Shown in pieces: positions 15,401 to 22,480 of a stretch of DNA of 24,167 nucleotides; position 1 is the stretch's first letter, and every line of letters starts with the position of its first letter. Source of the stretch: CAYOBW01 sp964402115 (GTDB lineage Bacteria > Verrucomicrobiota > Kiritimatiellia > UBA8416 > CAYOBW01); NCBI GenBank assembly GCA_964402115.1, contig CAYOBW010000097.1:1-24167 (forward strand), read 5' to 3'. A program made the position numbers and the translations under genes. The notes beneath the pieces are model-generated. The model was not told the origin of the DNA. It did not search any database and saw only the letters and a program-made list of their open reading frames with translations.

Positions 15401-18400
15401 CGGGTGGTGGCAATCCTTGAGAATGTGCAGTTTGCCGTCGTCCCATTCGTGCGCGCCGCTCCAGCCGACAACGATCTCCGCGTGCGGATGTGGGTTTGTG
15501 CCGGTGACGTCCCAGGGCAGCACGTTGCCCACGGCCAGCGCGTCGCCGGGACGCAGGTCCAGGTCGAGCGGCATGGGTTCGGAGGTCATCTCCACGGCGC
15601 GGGTGTAAGGGCGGATGCGGTTGGCGGACTGATCGCCGATGCACACCTGATCGAATCCGGCGTTCGGATCGAAGACCATACCCTTCGCGAGCAGGTCCCC
15701 GACGGCGTAATCCGTGGAGACGATGGAGACCGGGTGGTAGTAGGCCAGCACGGCGCCGCGGTAGGTTGCCAGTTCCGCCAGCTTCGCGAGAATGCGCTGG
15801 TAACTGCCGCCGTAGAGGCCCTTCAGGATGCTCGGCGCCGTGAGCATCAGGTAGTCGGAAGAGCCGATAGCGCGGGTCACGGCCTCGTCGAACGGATCGA
15901 AGTGCGGGAAGCTGCCGACCAGCGTCGGTTCGTCCAGGAGTGGCACGTCCAGGCCAGCGCTCCCCGCCGCCTGCCCGCGGAACCGCCCGGCGCCCCCGAT
16001 GCGGTAGTCGCAGCCGCCCTGGAAGAGGATGGGCACGGCGTGGTACACAATCCGCACCGTGCCGTCCGCCGGGATGGTGACCGTGTGCACGCCCTGGGTC
16101 CGGACTGTGAACGAGCTGACGCGCTCCGGGTAGGACGAGCCGATGTTGATGCGCACGTCGTTCGTCGGCCAAGGCGTCGCGATCCGGCAGACATGGAAGC
16201 CGGTCACCTGCTCGTCGATGCGCCACAACTGCGCCGGCGCGCTGCCCCGGTTGCGGATCCCGAGGGTGACGATGAAGCCGTTGCTGCTGGCGTTGTAGGC
16301 GATCTCGCGCCAGGCGGTGATCTCGGGGCGTCGCCGCTCCACGCGAAACGTCCGGGACTCCACGCTCTGCCGGTAGCCTGGCGGCGCGCGCAGGATGGCG
16401 GTGAAGCGGTGGATGCCGGTGCTCAGCCCCGTTACATCGTAGCGATACTCGTGGTGCAGCGGCTGGTCGGGCAGGGCCGCGTGCGAGGTGTGTACGGTGT
16501 GTCCGTCTATCCGGAATTCGACGTTCGTCACGCCGGCCCAGTCCACGCGGAACCCTTCGCCGGGCACGCCCGGTTGGATCTCGATACCCCCTTCCCCCAG
16601 CAGTGTGGTCACCTGCCGGGCCGCTTCCACTCGCAGCAGGAGATTCGTGGCCGGGGCGATGTCGGTGTCGGTGTAGATCTCCGTGCCGGGCCAGGGCAAC
16701 TCGATTTCCAAACGCGTGGGCAGGCCCGTGTCGTTCAGCATCCACGTGCCGATGTCCATGGCGGCCATCGTTCCGTCGGACCGGAAACCCGCGGCCGCGA
16801 ACCGGTTCTCGCCGGCCGCGCACAGGCCGTTGCCGGGCGCGAAGCGCCAGCGCGCCCGGTCGCCGTAGTGCGTGCCAACCACCAGGCCGTTGACGGAGAA
16901 CGAGACGCGGTCCACGTCGCCGCTGCTGTCGGCGATGAAGTCCAACAGGCCGCGCCCGTCGGCGACGAGCGTGGAATCCAGCGCCGCGAAGCCGCCGGCG
17001 CCCTTGATCGTCACGAACGCCACGCCGCTGGTCACCGCGCGTCCGTCGTCGTCGGTGGAGCGGACGCGGTAGCGGTAGGTGGCGCCGCCGACGAGGCCGG
17101 TGATGGTGAGGTCGTGTGTCTGCACGCGCGGCGCGGCGAACGCCGTGCCCTCCCAGCCCGTGGCATACCGGCTGTAGTCCACGGCGCTGTCGGTGGGCGA
17201 ACTGGTCTCCCACTGGACGTTGGCCGTGCCGGGCAGGACGCTCATGGCCCACGGGGCCGTTGTGAGGCGCGGCGGGCCATAGGGGCCCCAGCGGGAGATC
17301 CAGTGGTCTTCGTTGCCCACCATGGGCTGGCCATCCATGCCGCCATAAGTCCAACCGCCGACAAACGCGAGGTCCGCGCCAACGCACGCGACACCGTGCC
17401 CTTCCGTGTCGCCGGCGCCCCAGCGTTTCGTGAACACCCGCGTGCCGTCGGCGAGGAAGCGCGTCAGGAACGCGCCGCCGTCGTAGCCGCCCTGCCCGTC
17501 GAACGAGCGCCCGTAGGCGGCCAGGCCGGTGACGTGGATGCGGTTCGCCGTGTCGCACGCGACAGCTAGGCCCATGTCTTCGTTAACGGAACCCCACAGC
17601 CGGGTCCACTGGGCCGCGCCGTTGGTGGCGACTTGCATCAGAAAGGGGTCCGCGGCGCCCACGCCCGACTGCCCGTTGAACGGCCCGCCCAGGCCCGCGA
17701 CGTAAATGCGGTCGGCGCCGTCCACCGCCACTCCCTGGGCCTTCTGCAAGCCGCCAGCTCCCCACATCCGCGTCCAGTCTTTCGTTCCGTCGGCCCGGAA
17801 GCGCGTGAGCACCGCATCGAAGGAACCGGCGAAGGCCTGCCCGTCCACGCTGGCGTCGGAGAAGCCCGCGACGTAGGCGTGGCCCCCGCTGTCCGTCGCC
17901 ACGGCTGTGGCGCCCTCATAGAGTACCTTCGCATTCACCGCGCCCCACATCCGCGTCCAGACGTGGTTGCCCTCCGCGTCGAAACGGGACAGGCAGAAAT
18001 CGTCAAGGTTGACGTGCGGCTGTCCGTAGACGCTGCCGCGCGCGCTGCCGGCGACGTAGATGTTCGTCCCGTGACAGACCGCGACGGCGTTGGCCTGATC
18101 GAAGCCGGTGGAGCCCCAGATACGCAGCCAGAGCCGCTCGCCCTTGTCGGTGTACTTGGCGAGGAAGAAATCCCCGTTGCCGACGGCGGGGATGCCCTCG
18201 ATCGGACCCCAGGTCAGCCCGGCCACATAGACGTGCCCCAGCCCGTCTCCCGCCACGCCGTGCGCCTCGGCGTGACTGCCGGCCGGCCCCCAGAGCTGTG
18301 TCCAGCGGAGGCAGCCGGCCTCTGTCCAACTGGTAAGCGTCGCACACCGCACGCCCGGGTTCGTCTGCGAGTGGAACCCGCCATACGTGGAACCCGCCAC

Positions 18401-18553
18401 GTAGACGTTCGTCGCGGCGTCCACCGCCACCGCCCGCCCCTGATCGTTGCTGTACGCCCCCCAGACCCGCGACCAGTTGCGCTCCTCGAAGGCGTGCGCG
18501 TTGCCGAGCATGCAGACCAGAGATCCCGCAACCAGCGCACAACGTGCGTTCAT
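12473..18553 (-). CDS. Secreted C25 (gingipain-family) cysteine protease with SBBP and FG-GAP propellers
   Basis: 2026 residues from ATG 18553, chosen because it starts a signal peptide (MNARCALVAG, AHA-F); a further ATG at 18646 has GGAG before it but would give a 31-residue extension ahead of the signal. Order: seven SBBP-type repeats (25-420, each with W-x-R/Q-x-W-G and YVAG), Fn3-like (422-515), Ig-like regions (about 520-880), first part of the C25 fold (about 895-960, YLMLTAPSILKGLYGG), six or seven FG-GAP-like blades (966-1305, GDALAVGDVRDD), C25 catalytic part (1320-1565) with AGHGNW His1434 and AMSCLTG Cys1466, LYGDPKL near 1560, then Ig/CARDB-like domains and a C-terminal module (ISWLSVAGRRYRLERA). 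His-Cys spacing of 32 matches gingipain R (33). Expected to cleave proteins outside the cell; specificity is unknown. Confidence 0.9.
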   Translation of the reverse strand: MNARCALVAGSLVCMLGNAHAFEERNWSRVWGAYSNDQGRAVAVDAATNVYVAGSTYGGFHSQTNPGVRCATLTSWTEAGCLRWTQLWGPAGSHAEAHGVAGDGLGHVYVAGLTWGPIEGIPAVGNGDFFLAKYTDKGERLWLRIWGSTGFDQANAVAVCHGTNIYVAGSARGSVYGQPHVNLDDFCLSRFDAEGNHVWTRMWGAVNAKVLYEGATAVATDSGGHAYVAGFSDASVDGQAFAGSFDAVLTRFRADGTKDWTRMWGAGGLQKAQGVAVDGADRIYVAGLGGPFNGQSGVGAADPFLMQVATNGAAQWTRLWGSVNEDMGLAVACDTANRIHVTGLAAYGRSFDGQGGYDGGAFLTRFLADGTRVFTKRWGAGDTEGHGVACVGADLAFVGGWTYGGMDGQPMVGNEDHWISRWGPYGPPRLTTAPWAMSVLPGTANVQWETSSPTDSAVDYSRYATGWEGTAFAAPRVQTHDLTITGLVGGATYRYRVRSTDDDGRAVTSGVAFVTIKGAGGFAALDSTLVADGRGLLDFIADSSGDVDRVSFSVNGLVVGTHYGDRARWRFAPGNGLCAAGENRFAAAGFRSDGTMAAMDIGTWMLNDTGLPTRLEIELPWPGTEIYTDTDIAPATNLLLRVEAARQVTTLLGEGGIEIQPGVPGEGFRVDWAGVTNVEFRIDGHTVHTSHAALPDQPLHHEYRYDVTGLSTGIHRFTAILRAPPGYRQSVESRTFRVERRRPEITAWREIAYNASSNGFIVTLGIRNRGSAPAQLWRIDEQVTGFHVCRIATPWPTNDVRINIGSSYPERVSSFTVRTQGVHTVTIPADGTVRIVYHAVPILFQGGCDYRIGGAGRFRGQAAGSAGLDVPLLDEPTLVGSFPHFDPFDEAVTRAIGSSDYLMLTAPSILKGLYGGSYQRILAKLAELATYRGAVLAYYHPVSIVSTDYAVGDLLAKGMVFDPNAGFDQVCIGDQSANRIRPYTRAVEMTSEPMPLDLDLRPGDALAVGNVLPWDVTGTNPHPHAEIVVGWSGAHEWDDGKLHILKDCHHPDTNVITTVVVERSDYTAGGALLTAHTTTSTNGVELLVFEPDGVVRFGRMHDTGDYFVNRWIGTDFRSNDLVAAGDILDDALDEVVVGSLREDRVIVYSHGTDSSAAPAYAEELGLDLALDAGDALAVGDVRDDFRKEIVIADASANALYVYQWDGWRLQLVETVPWRFDAGDGLLLAHHGALDKDQILIVRGSAHDDTPAGTLETLRLGAGELPGDRYALDALLNEGGEWAAQLAPDWTHDGHLLIVGESEVIPTFSVTWRVYYNARHEYWTVDFTDREYADTREEMDLPELAVGRIVGNTANDVIAPLQASIDIAAGLVPFRNGSALGVAGNEDGMRFRHVRRSVCGTLGDKGFAVTQMSNDGSQAVFGAALDRDVIFLAGHGNWRNWDGLNTENMRTNFTVGATHPLVYAMSCLTGRYPPGYGWAEAWLRQGASLYMGAMNNVYSYGDYGRGWGPRFAEAFTGRLQTDYTIGQSLKHAKRYRLSGDANTYGHDWNLNRYHCATHHLYGDPKLAFAWDGAGGMAVPAHAAPPLERSVLAGPQPTLAITVPPFAVEHTNGEDYVWIEGQDELIVEGCPVVPLYTVALPFPSNCCVRGVTLRERGGESAPQGLKLVPAVLDSNNVGRTVAADPQPGAGWWPTNTFAWSLEEHGTTGATLRVTVYPFYHNADTGESRCFTNYLFDIDYIHADLTVWGVELDRPVHTNGALLAATVWLYATSPEARDVTLAPELVCEANGAVIPLPLRVLRGLSGWASARLSWPLPRLAAGAYRLRVTALDANGGALDRAHAMLTVGAVGARLHDLALTPDGFKDGEPVTLQVTLDNAGDTALDGALYFVVEDGAGQTVATFTHAIEALAAGSGKTYTSVWAPATLHARNCRVLAYAVYGGQTATLQIAADGSLAPLALDTIRTDSGGCMISWLSVAGRRYRLERAADLEQGFAPLPGEWPATPPRNEATDPSAPARAFYRLIESTGE

Positions 18554-18668
18554 GGCGTTGCCCCCCGGGTGTGTGAGAGGAAACCCGGCGGCCGCTGGAA
18601 GCGCAGACACAGCTTGGATCTGCCCCCCTCGAGCCCGCTCCTCCATGGCTTACTCTCCACGCTGCAAG

Positions 18669-18695
18669 ATTATAGCAACGTCCGCGAAGGGTCAA
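18669..18695 (-). promoter_or_regulatory. Promoter of the C25 protease gene
   Basis: Minus strand: TTGACC (18695-18690) and a perfect TATAAT (18674-18669) with a short 15-base spacer; reading GATTGA as the -35 gives 17. Transcription should start near 18662, leaving about 110 bases of leader to the ATG at 18553. Confidence 0.5.
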
Positions 18696-18810
18696 TCCCG
18701 TACGCGAGGTCCGCGGGTGCTACTTGCCTGCTGGACAAGGCGCAGGTCCTGCGGCAGACTCACTCCCGGTTGCTCTGATGCCGGTCTGACCGGACGGGAA
18801 AGGGTTTCAC

Positions 18811-19530
18811 ATGTTGGCGGTCGATTTTCATTGTCATAGCTTGTTCAGTCACTGTGGTCTGCACACGCACGTCGAGTTGCTGACCCGCGCGCGGGAATTG
18901 GGGTTGGCGGGGTTGGCGATCACGGACCACGGACCCGACATCGGCGGCCGTGTGAGCGCGCCTTTCTTCGAGCGGCTGCACGACCCCGTCCCCGGCATCC
19001 GGTTGCTGAAGGGGATGGAGTCTAATTTGCGCGGGTGCGAAGGGGAGATCGACGTCCCCGCCTGGTCGCTGAAGTTCCTCGACATCCTCCTGCTTGGCCT
19101 GCATCCCAACACGCCGGCGGGACTGGGGGCCGAGGAAAACACGCGAATCCTGCTCGCCGCGCTGGCGCGTAACCCGGCTGTGGACCTCGTCACGCACCCC
19201 GCCGATGCCGCCTTCCCGGTGGACTTCGACCGGCTGGCGACCGCCGCGGCTGCCACCGGCGTGGCGCTGGAACTCAACAACTCCAAGCTGCTGCTCTCGC
19301 GCGTCGACCGCAAGCCGGTGCATGCCCTGGTGCGGGCCTGCAAGGCCGCCGGCTGTCGCATGGCCGTTTGCAGCGACGCGCACGCGCTCAACGAGATCGG
19401 ACTGGACGATTTCGCGCGCCGGGTCCTGCGCGACGAGGCTTTTCCCGCGGAGCTGCTGGTTAACGACACCGCCGAAAAGGCGTTCGCTTTCATAGCCGAA
19501 CGCCGGGCCGGGAAGCGATCCCCGGCTTGA
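18811..19530 (+). CDS. PHP-domain metal-dependent phosphatase (YcdX family)
   Basis: 239 residues from ATG 18811, preceded by a GGGAAAGGG ribosome site. PHP enzymes hydrolyse phosphoesters with a trinuclear metal centre. Metal ligands visible in family order: His7 and His9 (DFHCHS), His14, Asp39-His40 (TDHG), Glu70 (GMESN), His98 (GLHPN), His129 (THP), Asp189 and His191 (SDAH). Positions are almost the same as in E. coli YcdX (7, 9, 15, 40, 73, 101, 131, 192, 194), so the active site should be complete. YcdX-type proteins are cytoplasmic, and their natural substrate is poorly defined; histidinol phosphatase is the related alternative but is usually longer. A terminator-like hairpin follows. 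Confidence 0.85.
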   Translation: MLAVDFHCHSLFSHCGLHTHVELLTRARELGLAGLAITDHGPDIGGRVSAPFFERLHDPVPGIRLLKGMESNLRGCEGEIDVPAWSLKFLDILLLGLHPNTPAGLGAEENTRILLAALARNPAVDLVTHPADAAFPVDFDRLATAAAATGVALELNNSKLLLSRVDRKPVHALVRACKAAGCRMAVCSDAHALNEIGLDDFARRVLRDEAFPAELLVNDTAEKAFAFIAERRAGKRSPA

Positions 19531-19539
19531 TCGGCCGTG

Positions 19540-19580
19540 AGCCCGCCCGCGGTCACAGGCTCCGTTGCCCGGCGGGCTTT
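19540..19580 (+). terminator. Terminator-like hairpin after the PHP gene
   Basis: AGCCCGCC (19540-19547) pairs with GGCGGGCT (19571-19578), followed by TTC. The stem is strong, the loop is 23 bases, and the T-tract is minimal. Confidence 0.45.
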
Positions 19581-19617
19581 CTGGCCGGGAAATCGCGGCC
19601 GTCTTACTGAAACGCAC

Positions 19618-19645
19618 TTGACTTACCGCGCGGGCTTGGCACAAT
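19618..19645 (+). promoter_or_regulatory. Promoter of the AbrB-PIN operon, near-leaderless
   Basis: TTGACT (19618-19623), a 16-base spacer, CACAAT (19640-19645). The RNA start is expected around 19652, next to the ATG at 19653. This repeats the arrangement at the vapBC operon (8422-8450). Confidence 0.45.
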
Positions 19646-19652
19646 TCCCCTC

Positions 19653-19892
19653 ATGAAATCCAAGGAATCCATGGCTGTATTCTCTACTCGTGGGCAGCTG
19701 GTGATCCCGCGCCACATGCGCAAGGAGTTCGGGATCTCGGAAGGCACCCGCGTGGCGGTCAGCGTGGAGGACGAGGCCATTGTGCTGCGTCCGGTCACCG
19801 CCCGCTACATTCGTGGCAGTTTCGGCCTGTTGAAAGGCAAGGAGCTGCTGAGCAAGCCGGCGGCCGGCGCGCAACCGGAGCAACCGTCATGA
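19653..19892 (+). CDS. AbrB/SpoVT-type antitoxin
   Basis: 79 residues. Residues 8-50 (AVFSTRGQLVIPRHMRKEFG) are a swapped-hairpin AbrB DNA-binding domain, the usual antitoxin of PIN toxins of this type; the tail (about 50-79) would bind the toxin. It would repress its own promoter at 19618-19645. Start choice: ATG 19653 lies at the predicted RNA start and has no ribosome site, so leaderless translation is needed; the in-frame ATG 19671 has AAGGA four bases upstream and leaves the domain whole. Either is possible. The stop overlaps the toxin start by 4 bases. Confidence 0.85.
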   Translation: MKSKESMAVFSTRGQLVIPRHMRKEFGISEGTRVAVSVEDEAIVLRPVTARYIRGSFGLLKGKELLSKPAAGAQPEQPS

Positions 19893-20329
19893 CCAGCGAA
19901 CGCGGGCTAACGGTCGCGGAGCACGAGGCCCGGCCGCTGGTGCTGGATAGCTGGGCGGTGCTGGCGCATTTCCAGGGCGACAGCGCGGGGGCGCCTGTGG
20001 CCGACCTGATCTCCCGCGCTCTCCGCCACGGCCAGCCGGCTGCGATCTCGGTGGTCAGCGTCGGCGAGGTCTGGCACGCCGTGGCCTTGGCAGCCTCGGT
20101 GGCTGAGGCGGACGACGCCCTGACGGAGATGCGGCGGTGGGGCATGGAGTTTGTGGATGTCGACTGGCTGCTGACACGCTCTGCCATCGGGTTCCGCTTG
20201 AAGGCCAATCTCTCGTTTGCGGACGCTTACGCCGCGGCGCTGGCTTTCCGGCGGCAGGCGAGCCTGCTGACGGGGTCGCCCGTTTTCAAGCCGCTCGAAG
20301 ACGAAATCAAAATCGCCTGGCTGGTCTGA
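19889..20329 (+). CDS. PIN-domain toxin (VapC-like), fourth acidic residue replaced
   Basis: 146 residues, starting at ATGA overlapping the antitoxin stop. Residues 1-16 are a longer N-terminus than usual. Acidic residues: Asp20 (LVLDSWAVLAHF), Glu60 (VSVGEVWHA) and Asp112 (LSFADAYAAALA). The last motif reads TGSPVFKPLE; most relatives have TGDPEF, so the fourth acidic residue is Ser130 here. Three acidic residues can still hold Mg2+, so activity is likely but may be weakened. Target RNA unknown. yceH follows 43 bases later and may be read through. Confidence 0.87.
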   Translation: MTSERGLTVAEHEARPLVLDSWAVLAHFQGDSAGAPVADLISRALRHGQPAAISVVSVGEVWHAVALAASVAEADDALTEMRRWGMEFVDVDWLLTRSAIGFRLKANLSFADAYAAALAFRRQASLLTGSPVFKPLEDEIKIAWLV

Positions 20330-20372
20330 CGGCCTGTCGGCTCGGGCGGTTGCCGCGCCTGGGGGGTTGCGC

Positions 20373-21041
20373 ATGGAAACGCTGCTGTCGCCCGAAGAAC
20401 AACGCGTGCTGGGGTGCCTCATCGAGAAGGAAGCGGCCACGCCGGAGTACTACCCGCTCACCCTGAACGCGCTGGTCGCGGCCTGCAATCAGAAGAACAA
20501 CCGCGATCCCGTCCTCGAGCTGGATGAGGCGACCGTCGTGCGCGTCCTCGACACGTTGCGTTTCACGCACCACCTGGCGAACCAGGTCACGACGACCGGC
20601 AACCGCGTGCCGAAGTATGCGCAGCACCTGGCGGGATGCTGGACGCTGACGCCGCCGGAGCGAGCCGTCCTGTGCGAGCTGCTGCTGCGGGGCCCCCAGA
20701 CCGTGGGCGAGCTGCGCACGCGCACCGCCCGCTTGAATCTCATGGCGTCGCCCGATGACGTGGCGCCGACCCTGCAAGGGCTGGCGAGCCGGGACGACGG
20801 CCCGTTTGTCGTTTGCCTGCCCCGTGAACCCGGGCGCAAGGAGCCGCGCTGGGCGCACTTGCTCGGCGGACCCGTCGTGCCGGCGGCGACGGCGCCGGAG
20901 TCCGTGCCCGAACCGGCCCGTGTGCGGGTGAATGCCGAGCGCGAACGGCTGGCCGTACTGGAGACCGAAGTCGAGGCCCTGCGTGAGGCGGTGGCTGGCC
21001 TGCGGGCGGAATTGGCAGCGTTCAAACAGCAGTTCGGCTGA
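20373..21041 (+). CDS. YceH family protein (UPF0502, DUF480)
   Basis: 222 residues from ATG 20373; a TTG at 20367 is the alternative. G-rich GGGGGG lies 7 bases upstream. Family hallmarks: LSPEEQRVLGCLIEKEAATP at 4-23, YYPLTLNALVAACNQKNNR at about 26-44, and VGELRTRTARLN in the second half. It folds as two winged-helix domains, then a Pro/Ala linker (about 170-185), and ends in a coiled coil (about 188-220) that YceH proteins often have. Role unclear; it is a conserved, probably cytoplasmic protein. It converges on pilT with only 20 bases between the stops. Confidence 0.9.
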   Translation: METLLSPEEQRVLGCLIEKEAATPEYYPLTLNALVAACNQKNNRDPVLELDEATVVRVLDTLRFTHHLANQVTTTGNRVPKYAQHLAGCWTLTPPERAVLCELLLRGPQTVGELRTRTARLNLMASPDDVAPTLQGLASRDDGPFVVCLPREPGRKEPRWAHLLGGPVVPAATAPESVPEPARVRVNAERERLAVLETEVEALREAVAGLRAELAAFKQQFG

Positions 21042-21061
21042 GCGGCGCCCCCTTCAGCTTC

Positions 21062-22150
21062 TCACTCCATGGCCGGGGTGAACGACACGCCGGCTTTCTT
21101 GTACCGGTTCAGCAGGTCGTCCCTGTCGACCGCCTTCACGTACGCGTCGGCAGGCTCCACCAGCTCCTGCCGGACCAGTTCCGTCAGCGACTCGTTGAGT
21201 GTGATCATGCCGCGACTGCGGGCAAGCTGCATGGCCGAGGGGATCTGGTGCGTTTTGCCCTCCCGGATGAGCGCGGACACGGCCTGGTCCACGATCAGGA
21301 TTTCCAGCGCGGCAACCCGACCGCCTCCCTTGCGTCTGCAGAGGGTCTGGCAGACCGCCCCCTTCAGCGACCCTGCCAGCATGGTCCGGACCTGGTTCTG
21401 CCGCTCGCTGGGAAAGACATCGATGATGCGGTCCACCGTGCCGTGCGCCGTATTCGTATGCAGGGTGCCGAACACGAGGTGGCCGGTTTGGGCTGTCTCC
21501 ATCGCAATCTCGATAGTCTCGATGTCGCGCAGCTCGCCCACAAGCACAACATCCGGATCCTCGCGCAGGGCGGCGCGCAGGGCCTGGGCGAAACTGCTGG
21601 TGTGGGCATGCACCTCGCGCTGGTTGATCAGGCACTTGTGCTCCGTGTGCACGAATTCGATCGGGTCCTCGATCGTGATGACGTGTTCGCGGCGCGTGCG
21701 GTTGATGAGATCCACCATGGCGGCCAGTGTCGTGCTCTTGCCGCTGCCCGTTGGTCCGGTCACGGCGACAAACCCCTTCGACAGCATGCAGAAATCGCGG
21801 ACGGCCTGGGGCAGGCCAAGTTCCTCGGCGGTCATGATCCGGTTCGGGATCACGCGGCAAACGGCCCCGATGCCGAGGCGGTCTCGGAAGACGTTGACAC
21901 GCACGCGGGCCAAGCCCGGCACCTCGTAGGCGAAATCGGTGTCATGGATCTGCTCATACTGCTGGCGATTCGCCTCGGGCGTGATCTCCCAGATCAACTC
22001 GCGCACCTCCCTGTCGTTGAGTGTTGGCAGGCTTTCGATGGGGTGCATGTCGCCATGCACCCGCAGCATGGGACGCCGGAAGGAGGAAAGATGCAGATCG
22101 CTGCCCTTCTGCACGATCATCAGTCTGAAAAGGTGGTCCAGTTCCGCCAT
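21062..22150 (-). CDS. PilT, type IV pilus retraction ATPase
   Basis: 362 residues from ATG 22150 with AAGGAG 7-8 bases upstream; the longer frame to 22228 has no support. PilT hexamers pull type IV pili back at the inner membrane and drive twitching and DNA uptake. Motifs: N-terminal PAS-like part (1-105) with GSDLHLS, Walker A GPTGSGKST (about 142), Asp box TIEDPIEFVH (about 170), Walker B region VGELRDIETIEIAMETAQTG and His box FGTLHTNTA, then ALIREGKTHQIPSAMQ, the equivalent of the retraction-specific AIRNLIRE motif that separates PilT from PilB. Length is usual. No other pilus gene is in the window, so it is transcribed alone here; a PilU paralogue is the main alternative. Confidence 0.92.
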   Translation of the reverse strand: MAELDHLFRLMIVQKGSDLHLSSFRRPMLRVHGDMHPIESLPTLNDREVRELIWEITPEANRQQYEQIHDTDFAYEVPGLARVRVNVFRDRLGIGAVCRVIPNRIMTAEELGLPQAVRDFCMLSKGFVAVTGPTGSGKSTTLAAMVDLINRTRREHVITIEDPIEFVHTEHKCLINQREVHAHTSSFAQALRAALREDPDVVLVGELRDIETIEIAMETAQTGHLVFGTLHTNTAHGTVDRIIDVFPSERQNQVRTMLAGSLKGAVCQTLCRRKGGGRVAALEILIVDQAVSALIREGKTHQIPSAMQLARSRGMITLNESLTELVRQELVEPADAYVKAVDRDDLLNRYKKAGVSFTPAME

Positions 22151-22205
22151 GGACGGTCTCCTTCTGTCGTTGGCGCAACGCGAGCTTTCCCCGCCAACGG
22201 TTGCC

Positions 22206-22235
22206 AGTATCCCCGCATGGGCGGGCATAGTGCAA
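22206..22235 (-). promoter_or_regulatory. Weak candidate promoter of pilT
   Basis: Minus strand: TTGCAC (22235-22230), an 18-base spacer, GATACT (22211-22206). Both boxes depart from consensus; placed about 50 bases before the ATG. Confidence 0.3.
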
Positions 22236-22287
22236 GCCGGAACACGGAACCCAAGTAACGCATCAGAAGCTGTGACGCAGGGGGCGA

Positions 22288-22360
22288 TAACGGCGGAGGA
22301 CCGCCGTCTCCACGCCTCGTCGCCTGCCCACGCGATGGAGACGGCCGTCCCCGGCCGTTA
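22288..22360. repeat. 25-bp imperfect palindrome between pilT and the metalloprotease gene
   Basis: Arms 22288-22312 and 22336-22360 pair at 22 of 25 positions; the unit begins TAACGG and its inner edge is TCTCCA. Loop of 23 bases. The two genes diverge from opposite uses of the same strand (pilT starts at 22150, the metalloprotease ends at 22481), so the palindrome lies where a terminator for the metalloprotease gene would be, but no T-tract follows. The remaining bases of 22151-22480 show only the pilT leader. Confidence 0.6.
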
Positions 22361-22480
22361 CGTGCCATGCAAGCCCCCCGCGTCACTGGGCCGTGTGCGA
22401 TGCGGGTGTGCATGCGGCGCGACATACGTCGGCGACCGCTTGTGCGATCGGCGAGAGCCTGGGGTGGGCCCGCGCCAGGC

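Noticed and set aside
12446..17569. A 1707-codon open frame on the plus strand across the C25 protease gene
   Set aside because: It is Arg/Ala/Gly/Val-rich without any domain or signal peptide and lies antisense to a gene with clear catalytic motifs. High GC with few stops in the complementary frame explains it.
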